A DNA stretch of 64,000 bases from Stenotrophomonas maltophilia (GCF_025642255.1 NZ_CP106759.1:3313501-3377500); one strand, 5' to 3'; shown: positions 36,162 to 47,278, counted from the first letter of the stretch. Program-made: numbers and translations. The notes: a model not told the origin generated them from the sequence alone.

Positions 36162-38159
36162 ATGGACTCTTCATGGATCGACGCCACCCTCGCGTGGATT
36201 GCCGCTCATCCCGTGCTGGCGGGCGCGGTCATTTTTCTGATCGCGTTCTGCGATGCGGTCATCATTCTCGGCGCCATCGTGCCCGCACTGCCCCTGCTGT
36301 TCGCCGTGGGCGTGTTCATCGGCCTTGGCCAGATCTCCGGGCCGTACGCGGTCGCTGCGGCAGCGCTGGGTGCGTTCGCGGGCGACGGCATCAGCTACTG
36401 GATCGGCCGCCGCTGGGGCGATCGCCTGCGCGGCGTGTGGCCGTTCAGCCGCTACCCGCAACTGCTGGACCGTGGCGAGAACCTGTTCCGCCGCAATGCC
36501 TTCAAGAGCATTCTGGTGGCCCGCTACGTCGGCGCGATCCGGCCGTTCGTCCCCGCCATCGCCGGCATGATGAACATGCCCGCCAGCCGCTACATGCAGG
36601 CCAGCGGCATCGCCAGCATTTCCTGGGCCGTGCTGTTCCTGGCGCCAGGCTGGATCCTGGGCGAAGCCTATGACGCGGTCGCGGCCGTGGCAGGTCGCCT
36701 GGTGGTGGTGGTCGGCCTGCTCGCGGTGATCCTCAGCCTGGTCTGGGCCATCGTGCTGTACGGCTACCGCTGGTCCGCCGCGCGCATGGATCATTGGCTG
36801 TCGCGCCTGCTCGACTGGTCCAACCGCCATCCGACTCTGGGCCGTTACACGGTCGGCGTGCTCGACCCGAAGCGGCGCGAGTCGGTGCCGTTGGCGATGC
36901 TGGCACTGATGCTGCTGCTGCTCGGCTGGGGCTGGTTCGCACTGCTCACCCTGGTGGTTGCGCACGGTGAACCGCTTGCGGTCGATCTGCTGGTGCACCA
37001 GGCCATGCTGGCGCTGCGCAACCCGCTGGCCGACTACCCGATGGCGGCGCTGGCCTCGCTCGGCGCATGGCCGGTACTGCTGCCGGCCACCGCCGCGGCG
37101 ATGGGCTACCTGATCTGGCGCCGGCGCTGGATGGCTGCGGCGCACTGGCTGGCCGCGCTCGCCTTCGGCCTGGCCCTGACGCTGCTGCTCGGCGCGACCG
37201 TGGATGTGGTCCGCCCGGTCGACGCCAGCAGCGGCTTCGGCTTCCCGTCGGTATCGGTGACCATGGCCACCATCACCTTCGGCTTCTTCGCGGTCCTGAT
37301 CGCGCGCGAGATGCCCGGCCGCACCCGCGTCTGGCCGTACCTCGTATCGGGCATCGTGGTCAGCCTGATCGGCTTCTCGCGCCTGTATCTGGGCGCACAC
37401 TGGCTGAGCGATGTGATCGGCGGCATGCTGTTCGGCACGTTCTGGCTGCTGGTGCTGGGCATTGCTTACCGCCGCCGGTTCAACCGGTCGTTCTGGGTCA
37501 AACCGGTCGCCTGGCTTTTCTACGGCGTCTTCGCCGTTGCCGCGATGTGGTATGCGCCGCGCAACATCGCGGTGAAGCTGGAACGTTTCGAGCCGTCCCT
37601 GCCCGCCGCGCAGGCGATGGATATGCAGGCGTGGTGGCAGCACGACTGGTCCGCGCTGCCGGCGCGCCGCAACGAGTTCGACGATGACCAGCGCTGGCCG
37701 CTCGATGTGCAGGTCGCCGGTCCCCTGGCCCCGTTGCAGGCACAGCTGGAGGCACGTGGCTGGACGCTGCAGGAGCAGGCCGGTTGGCAGGAAGCATTGC
37801 TGATGCTGGACAAGGACACCGGTGCGGAGCAGCTGCCGGTCTTGCCGGCAACGCTGGACACGCGCGTGGAAGCATTGCTGATGGTGCGCCAGGGGGCGCG
37901 TCCGGACGAGCGCTACGTGCTGCGCCTGTGGCCGGCCGCCGTGCAGCTGCAGCCGGGCGACACGCCACTGTGGCTGGGCAGCGCACAGACCCTGCGCTAC
38001 GAGCGCCACTTCCAGTGGATCGGCATGTGGCATCCGCTTCGCGGCGTGGACCCAGCCTTGAACGCGGTGAAGGACGCCGTGCAGGACCTGCCGCAACGCG
38101 AGGATGTGCACGGCGAAACCGGGTTGCCGGTACTGCGGTTGAAGACCGTCGCACCATGA
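36162..38159 (+). CDS. DedA - PAP2 - LssY-C fusion membrane protein
   Basis: A 665-residue integral membrane protein. Residues 1-210 are a DedA/VTT domain (FGDAVIILG-like FCDAVIILGAIVPALPLLFA and GDGISYWIGRRWGDRLRG). Residues about 250-450 are a PAP2 phosphatase domain with FSRLYLGAHWLSDVIGG as motif three. The last 170 residues are soluble and match the LssY C-terminal type (WLGSAQTLRYERHFQWIGMWH). PAP2 motif two reads FPSVSVTM, where PSGH with an essential His is normal, so phosphatase activity is doubtful. DedA proteins act as lipid scramblases or flippases. Confidence 0.88.
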   Translation: MDSSWIDATLAWIAAHPVLAGAVIFLIAFCDAVIILGAIVPALPLLFAVGVFIGLGQISGPYAVAAAALGAFAGDGISYWIGRRWGDRLRGVWPFSRYPQLLDRGENLFRRNAFKSILVARYVGAIRPFVPAIAGMMNMPASRYMQASGIASISWAVLFLAPGWILGEAYDAVAAVAGRLVVVVGLLAVILSLVWAIVLYGYRWSAARMDHWLSRLLDWSNRHPTLGRYTVGVLDPKRRESVPLAMLALMLLLLGWGWFALLTLVVAHGEPLAVDLLVHQAMLALRNPLADYPMAALASLGAWPVLLPATAAAMGYLIWRRRWMAAAHWLAALAFGLALTLLLGATVDVVRPVDASSGFGFPSVSVTMATITFGFFAVLIAREMPGRTRVWPYLVSGIVVSLIGFSRLYLGAHWLSDVIGGMLFGTFWLLVLGIAYRRRFNRSFWVKPVAWLFYGVFAVAAMWYAPRNIAVKLERFEPSLPAAQAMDMQAWWQHDWSALPARRNEFDDDQRWPLDVQVAGPLAPLQAQLEARGWTLQEQAGWQEALLMLDKDTGAEQLPVLPATLDTRVEALLMVRQGARPDERYVLRLWPAAVQLQPGDTPLWLGSAQTLRYERHFQWIGMWHPLRGVDPALNAVKDAVQDLPQREDVHGETGLPVLRLKTVAP

Positions 38160-38162
38160 GGA

Positions 38163-38236
38163 GCCGCCGGGCGTGGCCCGGCGCTACCGCGCGGGTTCCG
38201 GATGCCGCCGGGCATGGCCCGGCGCTACCGCGCGGG
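38163..38236 (-). repeat. Two direct copies of a minus-oriented SMAG palindrome
   Basis: Two 33-base units starting GCCGCCGGGC and ending CGCTACCGCGCGGG (38163-38195 and 38204-38236) differ at a single base (CGT versus CAT in the loop). They fill the gap between the DedA-PAP2 gene and the convergent LON-like gene. Confidence 0.85.
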
Positions 38237-38244
38237 ATGATTCT

Positions 38245-38823
38245 TTACGGCATCCAGCCCAGCAGCTGCTGCAGGCGCTGATGCGGGTCGTCCATCTGCA
38301 GCAGTTGCAGGCGCTGCTGTTCGCTCAACGGCAGCAGCTCGGCCAGGCGCCAGCCGACCCAGCTTGCCTGGTCCAGCAACGCAGGGTTGGCCGGAGCGTA
38401 GGCTTCGCCGGCCTGCTCGATGATGTGACCCAGCACGGTGGCCAGCAGCGCATGCTGTGGACGCAGCTCGTCATCCGGGTCTTCTTCGCACCAGCGCACA
38501 TCGGCCACCACCAGGCCGTTGTCGCGCACCCGGGTGCGCTCGACATGGAAGCGGCGGGTACCGCGCAGGCGCAGCTGCAGCACGCCGTCGGCGCCGACAT
38601 CGAAGTCCTCGATGCGTACCTGCACACCGTAGGCGGCCGGCGTTGCCGGCGCACCGACCTCCTGGCCATCAAGGATCAGGCAGACGCCGAATCCCTCCGC
38701 ACTGCGGCCGCTGTCGCGGATCAGGTCCAGATAGCGGCGCTCGAACACGCGCAGGCCGATCGCCGCGCCAGGCAGCAGGGTGCTGTGCAGCGGGAACAGG
38801 GGCAGTGACGCGTCCGTGCTCAT
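38245..38823 (-). CDS. LON N-terminal (substrate-binding) domain protein
   Basis: A 192-residue stand-alone LON substrate-binding domain with no protease part. It begins with LPLFPLHSTLLPGAAIGLRVFERRY, the normal start of this domain, and has a helical C-terminal half. Such proteins are of unknown function, perhaps adaptor-like. Its start overlaps the stop of mpl, so the two are co-translated. Confidence 0.9.
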   Translation of the reverse strand: MSTDASLPLFPLHSTLLPGAAIGLRVFERRYLDLIRDSGRSAEGFGVCLILDGQEVGAPATPAAYGVQVRIEDFDVGADGVLQLRLRGTRRFHVERTRVRDNGLVVADVRWCEEDPDDELRPQHALLATVLGHIIEQAGEAYAPANPALLDQASWVGWRLAELLPLSEQQRLQLLQMDDPHQRLQQLLGWMP

Positions 38824-40184
38824 CGCGCCTGCAGTGCTGCAAGGAATCGGCGCGGCGCGCCGTCGAAGCCACCATTGGACATGAACACCACGTGGTCACC
38901 GCGGTGCACGCGCTCCTGCAGCTGTGCCAGCAATGCGTCGGTATCGGGTACCGCGTGCGCGTGGCCGCGCACCGCTGCGATCACCGACGCTGCGTCCCAG
39001 GCCAGCTCGGGACGATGCAGGAACACCACCTCGTCGGCCAGCGCCAGCGAGGGCGCAAGCGCGTGTGCATGTGCGCCCAGCCGCATCGAATTGCTGCGCG
39101 GTTCCATCGCCACCACGATGCGTGCATCGCCCACCTTGGCGCGCAGGCCCTCGAGGGTGGTGGCGATCGCGGTGGGATGGTGCGCGAAGTCGTCGTAGAC
39201 GGTGATGCCGTCGTGGCTGCCGATCACTTCCATGCGCCGCTTGACGCTGCGGAAGCGCGCCAGCGCCGGGATCACCTCGGCCGGTGCCACGCCCACCGCA
39301 TGGGCAGCGGCCAGCGCAGCGAGGCCATTGAGCACGTTGTGCCGCCCCAGCAGCGACCATTGCACATCGCCCAGCGCTTGCCCGTGGTGGTGCACGCGGA
39401 AGGCGCTGCCATCGGCGGCCAGCAGTTCGGCATGCCATTCCAGCGCCGGATCGAATCCGAAACGCTCGACCGGCGTCCAGCAGCCCATTGCCAGCACTTC
39501 GGCCAGGTGCACGTCCTCGCCGTTGACGATCAGACGGCCGCGCGCCGGCACGGTGCGCACCAGATGGTGGAACTGGCGCTGGATCGCGGCCACGTCCGGG
39601 AAGATGTCGGCGTGGTCGTATTCGAGATTGTTGAGGATGGCGACCAGCGGCCGGTAGTGGACGAACTTGCTGCGCTTGTCGAAGAAGGCGGTGTCGTACT
39701 CATCGGCTTCCACCACGAACTCACGGCCCTGACCGAGGCGGGCGGAAACGCCGAAATCCTCGGCCACGCCGCCGATCAGGAAACCCGGTGCGCGACCGGC
39801 ATTCTCCAGCAGCCAGGTGAGGATGGTCGTGGTGGTGGTCTTGCCGTGGGTGCCGGCCACAGCCAGCGTGTCGCGGCCCGGCAGCACCTGCTCGGACAGC
39901 CACTGCGCGCCGGAGCTGTAGCGCTGGCCGGCGTCGAGCACCGCCTCCACGGCCGGGTTGCCACGCGAGAGCGCGTTGCCGATCACCACCTGGTCGGTGC
40001 CCGCCGGCACGCTGTCGACCCGGTAGCCCTGGTCCAGGGTGATGCCCAGCTGCTCCAGCTGGGTCGACATCGGCGGATAGATGGCCTGGTCACTGCCGCT
40101 GACCGTATGGCCCAGTTCCCGCGCCAGGGCGGCCACGCCACCCATGAAGGTGCCGGCGATTGCAAGGATATGTACGCTGCTCAT
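38820..40184 (-). CDS. mpl: UDP-N-acetylmuramate:L-alanyl-gamma-D-glutamyl-meso-diaminopimelate ligase
   Basis: Cytoplasmic Mur-ligase-family enzyme that reuses the murein tripeptide released in wall turnover. The 454-residue protein starts MSSVHILAIAGTFMGGVAALA. It has the ATP motif GTHGKTTTTTILTWLL, EADEYDTAFFDKRSKF and the C-terminal YDDFAHHPTAI and FMSNGGFDG. Length matches E. coli Mpl (457). The start at 40184 is chosen because the upstream extension lacks family similarity. Confidence 0.95.
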   Translation of the reverse strand: MSSVHILAIAGTFMGGVAALARELGHTVSGSDQAIYPPMSTQLEQLGITLDQGYRVDSVPAGTDQVVIGNALSRGNPAVEAVLDAGQRYSSGAQWLSEQVLPGRDTLAVAGTHGKTTTTTILTWLLENAGRAPGFLIGGVAEDFGVSARLGQGREFVVEADEYDTAFFDKRSKFVHYRPLVAILNNLEYDHADIFPDVAAIQRQFHHLVRTVPARGRLIVNGEDVHLAEVLAMGCWTPVERFGFDPALEWHAELLAADGSAFRVHHHGQALGDVQWSLLGRHNVLNGLAALAAAHAVGVAPAEVIPALARFRSVKRRMEVIGSHDGITVYDDFAHHPTAIATTLEGLRAKVGDARIVVAMEPRSNSMRLGAHAHALAPSLALADEVVFLHRPELAWDAASVIAAVRGHAHAVPDTDALLAQLQERVHRGDHVVFMSNGGFDGAPRRFLAALQAR

Positions 40185-40437
40185 GAGCGAGGATTGTGAC
40201 CGATCACGGCTGTATAGGGCCAATGTCCGTAATGGGGTCAGACAAGTCCTACACCCGATGTGAGAAAACTCCAGCCACCTGTCAGGGAATTCCCGATAGC
40301 GATGTTCTGTGAACCCGGACACAATTCGGATTGCCAGCCGCAGTACCCGAACCGGTCCTACTCCCCAAGAGGCCATCCCCAAGGGAGCTCATGCTGCGGG
40401 GCCCTGAGCAAGCCCTCCGCTGGCACCTATGAAAACG
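40185..40437. other. Intergenic region of unclear origin between mpl and adk terminator
   Basis: Some 250 bases precede mpl and lie beyond the adk terminator. The base composition looks less GC-rich than the neighbours, with ATTC- and AATT-containing stretches (about 40285-40335), and a GGGGTCAGA half-repeat is present near 40233. Short frames on both strands (up to about 85 codons) have no similarity I can recognise. A promoter for mpl must lie here. Confidence 0.5.
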
Positions 40438-40471
40438 ACACAGGCCTGGTCCGCAAGGACCAGGCCTGTGT
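40438..40471 (-). terminator. Intrinsic terminator of adk
   Basis: A perfect 15-base stem (ACACAGGCCTGGTCC at 40438-40452, loop GCAA, complement at 40457-40471). Read on the minus strand it is followed by CGTTTTC. It lies 35 bases after the adk stop. Confidence 0.85.
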
Positions 40472-40506
40472 TCTGCATGCCGACCGCAGCCGGCCGCGCG
40501 CCTGGT

Positions 40507-41070
40507 TCAGGCCTTGATCGCGGCCAGGATGCGGGCTTCGATCTCGTCGAGCTCGCCGACGCCATCGACGCGGGCCAGGGTGCCCCGGCCTGCATAGAAA
40601 TCCACCACCGGCGCGGTCTGGTCGTTGTAGACCTGCAGGCGCTGGCGCACCGATTCGGGATTGTCGTCGGCGCGGCCCTGCTCCTTGGCGCGGCCGGCGA
40701 TGCGTTCGACCAGCAGTTCGGTGGCCACATCCAGCTGCACCACCGCATCCAGCGGCTGACCGATCTTGGCCAGCAGGCCGTCCAGCGCATTGGCCTGCGC
40801 CACGTTGCGCGGGTAGCCATCCAGGATGAAGCCCTTGGCGACATCCGCCTGGGCCAGCCGCGACTCAAGCATGCCCAGCAGGATCTCGTCCGATACCAGG
40901 TTGCCGGCATCCATCACCGCTTTCGCCTGCTTGCCCAGCTCCGAGCCCGCAGCGATCTCCGCACGCAGCATGTCACCGGTCGAGATGTGGGCGATGCCCA
41001 GCTTGTCCTTCAGGCGCGTCGCCTGTGTCCCCTTGCCCGAACCGGGCGGTCCCAACAGAACCAATCGCAT
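40507..41070 (-). CDS. adk: Adenylate kinase (short form)
   Basis: Balances ATP, ADP and AMP. The 187-residue protein has the P-loop GPPGSGKGTQ (residues 7-16), STGDMLRAE, GFILDGYPRN and the short lid typical of the xanthomonad form (E. coli Adk has 214 residues with a long lid). The start at 41070 excludes 22 codons without family character. It is divergent from pfp and followed by a strong terminator. Confidence 0.96.
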   Translation of the reverse strand: MRLVLLGPPGSGKGTQATRLKDKLGIAHISTGDMLRAEIAAGSELGKQAKAVMDAGNLVSDEILLGMLESRLAQADVAKGFILDGYPRNVAQANALDGLLAKIGQPLDAVVQLDVATELLVERIAGRAKEQGRADDNPESVRQRLQVYNDQTAPVVDFYAGRGTLARVDGVGELDEIEARILAAIKA

Positions 41071-41205
41071 TGACCTGACTCCAACGTGTTGAAAACAAAG
41101 AAGGTTCGCGTCCCGGACGGTCCGGTATCGCTGCACCGCAATAGCGCCACTTTACCGCATCCGGGTAATGTCCCTGCAATGTCCCTCCCCTGAGCAGGTA
41201 GAAGC

Positions 41206-42462
41206 ATGCGCAACGGTACCCTCCTCTATGCCCAGTCCGGTGGTGTCACCGCGGTCATCAACGCCACCGCTGCGGCGGTGATCGAACAGGCCCGGGCCAA
41301 GGGCATCAAGGTCCTGGCGGCCCGCAACGGCATCCTGGGCGCCCTGCGCGAAGAGCTGATCGATACCAGCAGGGAGAGTGCGGCGGCCATCCGCGCCCTC
41401 GCCCATACACCGGGCGGTGCCTTCGGTTCGTGCCGCTTCAAGCTGAAGTCGCTCGATGCCGACCGTGCGCGCTACGAACGTCTGCTGCAGGTCCTGCGCG
41501 CGCACGACGTGCGCTGGTTCCTCTACAACGGCGGCAACGACTCGGCCGATACCGCGCTGAAGGTCTCGCAGCTGGCCAAGGCCTCCGGCTACGACCTGAC
41601 CTGCATCGGCGTGCCGAAGACCATCGACAACGACCTGGCTGTTACCGATACCTGCCCCGGCTTCGGCTCGGCGGCCAAGTACACCGCGGTGTCGGTGCGC
41701 GAGGCGGCGCTGGATGTCGCGGCGATGGCCGAGACCTCCACCCGCGTCTTCATCTACGAAGCGATGGGCCGCCATGCCGGGTGGCTGGCCGCTGCCGCAG
41801 GCCTGGCCGGCAATGGCGACGATGAGGCCCCGCACATCATCCTGCTGCCCGAACGTGCCTATGACGAGGCGGCCTTCCTGGCCAAGGTCAAGGCGGTGGT
41901 CGAACGGGTCGGGTACTGCGTGGTCGTGGCCTCCGAGGGCATCGCCACGGCGGATGGCCGCTTCGTCGCCGATGCCGGCGGCAGCAAGGATTCATTCGGT
42001 CATTCGCAGCTGGGCGGCGTCGCCGCGCACCTCGCTGGCCGGGTCAAGGACCAGTTGGGGCTGAAGGTGCACTGGGCCCTGCCCGATTACCTGCAGCGCT
42101 CGGCACGTCACATCGCCAGCCGCACCGACTGGGACCAGGCGCAGGCCGTGGGCAAGGCGGCCGTGCAACTGGCATTGAAGGGCCAGAACGGGGTGATGCC
42201 GGTGATCGTGCGCAGCAGCGACGCACCGTACCGCTGGAAGATCGAGTCCGCGCCGCTGTCGAAGATCGCCAACCACGAGAAGAAGATGCCGGCCGGCTTC
42301 ATCCGGCGCGACGGCTTCGGCATCACTGCCCGGGCGCGCGCCTATCTGTCACCGCTGATCAAGGGCGAAGCGCCACTGCCGTACGGCGCCGATGGCCTGC
42401 CGAAGTATGTGACGCTGAAGAACGTGGCAGTGAAGAAGACGCTGCCGGCCTTCGAGGTCTGA
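41206..42462 (+). CDS. pfp: Pyrophosphate-dependent 6-phosphofructokinase
   Basis: Phosphorylates fructose-6-phosphate with PPi, reversibly, in glycolysis or gluconeogenesis. The 418-residue protein carries two determinants of PPi use: Asp112 in GGNDS (residues 109-113), where ATP enzymes have Gly, and Lys138 in PKTIDND, where ATP enzymes have Gly. GSAAKYTAVSVREAALD and AMGRHAGWLAAA are also present. The same window encodes hppA and ppa, so PPi is a shared metabolite here. It is followed 9 bases later by a DUF488 gene. Confidence 0.95.
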   Translation: MRNGTLLYAQSGGVTAVINATAAAVIEQARAKGIKVLAARNGILGALREELIDTSRESAAAIRALAHTPGGAFGSCRFKLKSLDADRARYERLLQVLRAHDVRWFLYNGGNDSADTALKVSQLAKASGYDLTCIGVPKTIDNDLAVTDTCPGFGSAAKYTAVSVREAALDVAAMAETSTRVFIYEAMGRHAGWLAAAAGLAGNGDDEAPHIILLPERAYDEAAFLAKVKAVVERVGYCVVVASEGIATADGRFVADAGGSKDSFGHSQLGGVAAHLAGRVKDQLGLKVHWALPDYLQRSARHIASRTDWDQAQAVGKAAVQLALKGQNGVMPVIVRSSDAPYRWKIESAPLSKIANHEKKMPAGFIRRDGFGITARARAYLSPLIKGEAPLPYGADGLPKYVTLKNVAVKKTLPAFEV

Positions 42463-42470
42463 CTGCGATC

Positions 42471-42860
42471 ATGGCCCTGCGGATCGTCCGCCTCGGTTCT
42501 CCGCGCGTTCCGGGCGAAGGCCTGCGCATCGGCACCGTACGCCGCCCGCCGCGCGGCGTGCCACGCAGCGAGTTCGCCCGCCAGGACTGGTACGACGTCT
42601 GGTTCCCGACGTTGTCGCCCAGCGCGGAACGGGTGAAACAGGCTCGCGGGGCGACCACCGCGGCCGACTGGAATGCCTTCTTCCGCAGCTACCGTGCCGA
42701 GATGAAGGCGCCCGACGCAGCCCACGCGCTGGATCTGCTGGCCGCGCTGTCGCAGCACACCGACATCAGCGTGGGGTGCTACTGCGAGGATGAGGCGCAC
42801 TGCCATCGTTCGGCACTGCGTGACCTGCTGGTGGCCCGCGGTGCGAAGCTGGCCGAGTGA
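42471..42860 (+). CDS. DUF488 family protein
   Basis: A 129-residue DUF488 protein. Typical segments are IRIGTVRRPPRG-like near the N-terminus, DWYDVWFPTLSPSAERVK, and a C-terminal GCYCEDEAHCHRSALRDLL with three cysteines. The function is not known. It starts 9 bases after pfp and is probably on the same transcript. Confidence 0.88.
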   Translation: MALRIVRLGSPRVPGEGLRIGTVRRPPRGVPRSEFARQDWYDVWFPTLSPSAERVKQARGATTAADWNAFFRSYRAEMKAPDAAHALDLLAALSQHTDISVGCYCEDEAHCHRSALRDLLVARGAKLAE

Positions 42861-42869
42861 TGGCAGGGG

Positions 42870-42925
42870 TGCCGGCCAGCGGCCGGCACTACCGGGTTCT
42901 CCGCCGGGCATGGCCCGACGCTACC
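42870..42925 (-). repeat. Two SMAG palindromes
   Basis: Minus-oriented units with GTAG heads lie at 42870-42892 (TGCCGGCC stem) and 42902-42924 (CGCCGGGC stem). They fill the gap between DUF488 and the convergent secreted hypothetical gene. Confidence 0.8.
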
Positions 42926-42979
42926 GGTGCGCGCCGAAGTACATCCACGCCCTGCGTGGCTTCGCCCTGCCGGACGGCG

Positions 42980-43483
42980 TCAGTTGCAGGCCTTGCCTTC
43001 CACCTGCAGCTGCGCGGCGAACATCGTCACCTGCGGAATCTTGCCGGCGGCGGCCTGCTTCTTTGCTTCTTCCAGATAGATGCGCGACTGCCCCTGGCCG
43101 TCCAGCGCCTGGCGGTTGTCGACCGGCAGACGCCACACCCGCACCACCGCCTGCTGTGCCGGGCACGTCGCGCTGGGCACGCGGATCACGTCATTGAGCT
43201 TCCAGCCCTTGTCGACAGCGGGCTGCGCCTTGGCGAAGTCGACAAAACGAGCGCGCGGCTGGCACTGCTCGCTGGTACGGACCACGGCGAATCGATACGG
43301 CTCGGCAGCCTGGCCGGTGAAGGCGCCCTCCAGCCGCGCACAGGCTTCGGGAATCTGCCGCAGCGTGTGTACCGCTCCCACCGCCTGCGGCGCACCCACC
43401 GCGCGTTGCAGTTCCGGGGTCTCGGCGGCAGATGCAGGCATTGCCGGCACAAGGGCGGCAAGCATCAACAGGGACAGACGCAT
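42980..43483 (-). CDS. Hypothetical secreted protein with four cysteines
   Basis: I do not recognise this 167-residue protein. It has a clean signal peptide (MRLSLLMLAALVPAMPASAA) and a mature domain of about 147 residues. The mature part has cysteines in PEACARL, SEQCQPR, SATCPAQ and the terminal KACN, which suggests two disulfides in the periplasm. An AGGAG-like ribosome site precedes the start. No operon partner is evident. Confidence 0.75.
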   Translation of the reverse strand: MRLSLLMLAALVPAMPASAAETPELQRAVGAPQAVGAVHTLRQIPEACARLEGAFTGQAAEPYRFAVVRTSEQCQPRARFVDFAKAQPAVDKGWKLNDVIRVPSATCPAQQAVVRVWRLPVDNRQALDGQGQSRIYLEEAKKQAAAGKIPQVTMFAAQLQVEGKACN

Positions 43484-43765
43484 GGGAGGGTCTCCTTCAG
43501 GACTGAGCGCAGGCTTGCAGAGGAAGGCTTAACAGGGTGCAAAGGCGCGTCGGTGGAGGGGCAAGCGCTGCGCCTTCCACGCACGGCGCTACCATCCGGG
43601 CGCATGTGCACGCATACTGCGGCCACCAGGGAATGCTGAACACCGCCATACGTCGGACGACCGCCACGGTCGGCACGGGTTGGTTCCAGGCTGCAGCCCG
43701 TCGTCCCCCTCGTGGTGAAGTTCATCGCCACTGGATGCTCATCATCCATTCTGCGGAGGGGTCTA
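43484..43765. other. Intergenic region upstream of hppA
   Basis: This stretch of 282 bases holds the promoter region of hppA and of the divergent secreted hypothetical gene. A GGAGGGG ribosome site is at 43755-43761. I see no riboswitch-like fold and no SMAG repeat. The open frame of 111 codons starting at 43537 has no coding signature. Confidence 0.5.
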
Positions 43766-45793
<2,028 letters not shown>

Positions 45794-45799
45794 CGGATC

Positions 45800-45829
45800 G
45801 GTGGAGCCGGGCGTGGGCCCGGCTCCACC
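45800..45829. terminator. Hairpin between convergent hppA and DUF454 genes
   Basis: GGTGGAGCCGGGC (45800-45812) pairs perfectly with GCCCGGCTCCACC (45817-45829). No T-run follows on either strand. It resembles the SMAG palindromes but lacks an exact GTAG head, so it may be a repeat copy doing a terminator's job. Confidence 0.55.
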
Positions 45830-45842
45830 CCCTCACGCGGAC

Positions 45843-46274
45843 TCAGCGATTCCAGCGACGCCCACAGCGGCGCGGATCGCCGACATCGCCACGTTCGACA
45901 CTCTGGGGCGGCTCCAGCCGTGGCGCCGGCCGGCTGAGCACATAGCCGGCGCTGACCGCGAAGAACAGGCCCACGCCCAGCAGCAGCCGCCAGGAAGGGT
46001 GTGCGCCCCAGCAGAACAAGGCGAACCCCACCGCCATGCCAGCGCTGGCCAATGCCTTGCCCCGGCGCGACACCGCGCCCTGTTCCCGCCACAGTCGCAG
46101 CGGCGGGCCGTAGCGAGGATGTGCCAGCAGCCGTTGCTCGAACCGTGGCGAACTGCGCGCGAAGCAGCCCAGCGCCAGGATCAGGAAGATGGTGGTGGGC
46201 ATCACCGGCAGCAACGCGCCGATCACCCCCAGCCCGACCATCATCCAGCCCAGCGCGAACCACAGCCAGCGCAT
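45843..46274 (-). CDS. DUF454 (YbaN) family membrane protein
   Basis: A 143-residue inner-membrane protein. The DUF454 signature is at its start, [20 protein letters not shown], then [20 protein letters not shown] and the conserved HPRYGP. Three to four membrane segments are visible. In other bacteria ybaN-like genes lie near heme genes, and here it follows heme oxygenase. The start at 46274 gives the family N-terminus; an ATG at 46334 would overlap the heme oxygenase gene and is less likely. Confidence 0.82.
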   Translation of the reverse strand: MRWLWFALGWMMVGLGVIGALLPVMPTTIFLILALGCFARSSPRFEQRLLAHPRYGPPLRLWREQGAVSRRGKALASAGMAVGFALFCWGAHPSWRLLLGVGLFFAVSAGYVLSRPAPRLEPPQSVERGDVGDPRRCGRRWNR

Positions 46275-46305
46275 CAGCGCATCGCCCGCAGGCAGAGCCC
46301 GGGCA

Positions 46306-46893
46306 TCAGCCGAACTCGATTTCAACGTGGCCATGCACGCTACGGAACGCGGCATCGGCGGCATCGATCACCTGCTGTTCCTGCGCGGCGCTCAGGGGCA
46401 CCGCATCCAACGCGGCGGTGAATTCCCGCCAGTGGCGGGCCGCGCCATCCGGGTGCGCAGCCAGGTGGCGGGCACCGAACCCTTGGTCCAGGCCAAGCCG
46501 CGCGGCCATCTTGTACAGCACCGTGCCCCCCAGGTTGGAGCCTTCGGCCACGTACAGCCACCCCAGCGCCACCGGCAACGGCAGGTCACCTGCCAACGGC
46601 GCCATGTCCGCGCCAGGGAGATCCTGCCCCAGGTCGTGCAGATCAGCTGCCACCTGCTGCAGACGCCGACGCCCGGCCAGCCCCGGCAGCAATGCCTCCA
46701 GCGCCGGGCTGGCGTACAGCCGGTCGATGCTGCGATGGAAGCGGTACTGCACGCGCAGGAAGCGGGCGAAGCTGCCGAGATCGGCAAAGATGTCACCGGC
46801 CATGATGCGCTTGTCCAGTGCGCCGTGGCTGTCGCGCGTGGCGGCCTTGAGGCGCAGGCTGCGGCTGTCTTCAGGAGCGATATGTGCGTTCAT
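46306..46893 (-). CDS. hemO: Biliverdin-producing heme oxygenase
   Basis: Breaks heme to biliverdin, CO and Fe2+ in the cytoplasm. The 195-residue protein has the proximal histidine His23 in [17 protein letters not shown] and the distal-helix region [20 protein letters not shown], typical of the HemO/PigA type. Length fits the family (about 198). It lies between a DUF454 gene and, across a plus-strand DUF2789 gene, a TonB receptor with FecIR regulators, so it probably serves use of heme as an iron source. Confidence 0.92.
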   Translation of the reverse strand: MNAHIAPEDSRSLRLKAATRDSHGALDKRIMAGDIFADLGSFARFLRVQYRFHRSIDRLYASPALEALLPGLAGRRRLQQVAADLHDLGQDLPGADMAPLAGDLPLPVALGWLYVAEGSNLGGTVLYKMAARLGLDQGFGARHLAAHPDGAARHWREFTAALDAVPLSAAQEQQVIDAADAAFRSVHGHVEIEFG

Positions 46894-46997
46894 GGAGGGT
46901 ACCTGGGAGAGAGGTCCTGCTGTAGACGTGTGGCGCAGGGCTTTCCCCAAGCCCGCTTGCGTCGATAATGCCCCTCCCTCTTTCCCGCCGGGAACCG

Positions 46998-47258
46998 ATG
47001 ATGATCACCACCGAACCGCGCATGACCAACCTGTTCCTGCAGCTGGGCCTGGATGCCAGCGCCGAGGGCATCGCCCGCTTCATCCGCGACCACCAGCTGG
47101 CTACCGGCGTGGCGGTGGCCGACGCGCCCTACTGGAACGATGGCCAGCGGCAGTTCCTGGCCGAATCGCTGCAGGCCGATGCGGCCTGGAGCACGGTGGT
47201 CGATGAATTGAACGAGTCGCTGCACGAAGATGCGGTGAAGGCAGCGACCGGGCTGTAA
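46998..47258 (+). CDS. DUF2789 family protein
   Basis: An 86-residue soluble protein with the DUF2789 signature TNLFLQLGLDASAEGIARFI and a conserved YWNDGQRQFLAESLQADAAW. The function is unknown. It is transcribed opposite to the flanking hemO and TonB-receptor genes. Either of the two consecutive ATGs (46998 or 47001) could start it. Confidence 0.8.
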   Translation: MMITTEPRMTNLFLQLGLDASAEGIARFIRDHQLATGVAVADAPYWNDGQRQFLAESLQADAAWSTVVDELNESLHEDAVKAATGL

Positions 47259-47278
47259 GCCCGCAGTCGCGGCAAGGC

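Noticed and set aside
43484..43765. A riboswitch upstream of hppA
   Set aside because: No conserved core of a known riboswitch class could be found by eye, and the hairpins present are weak.
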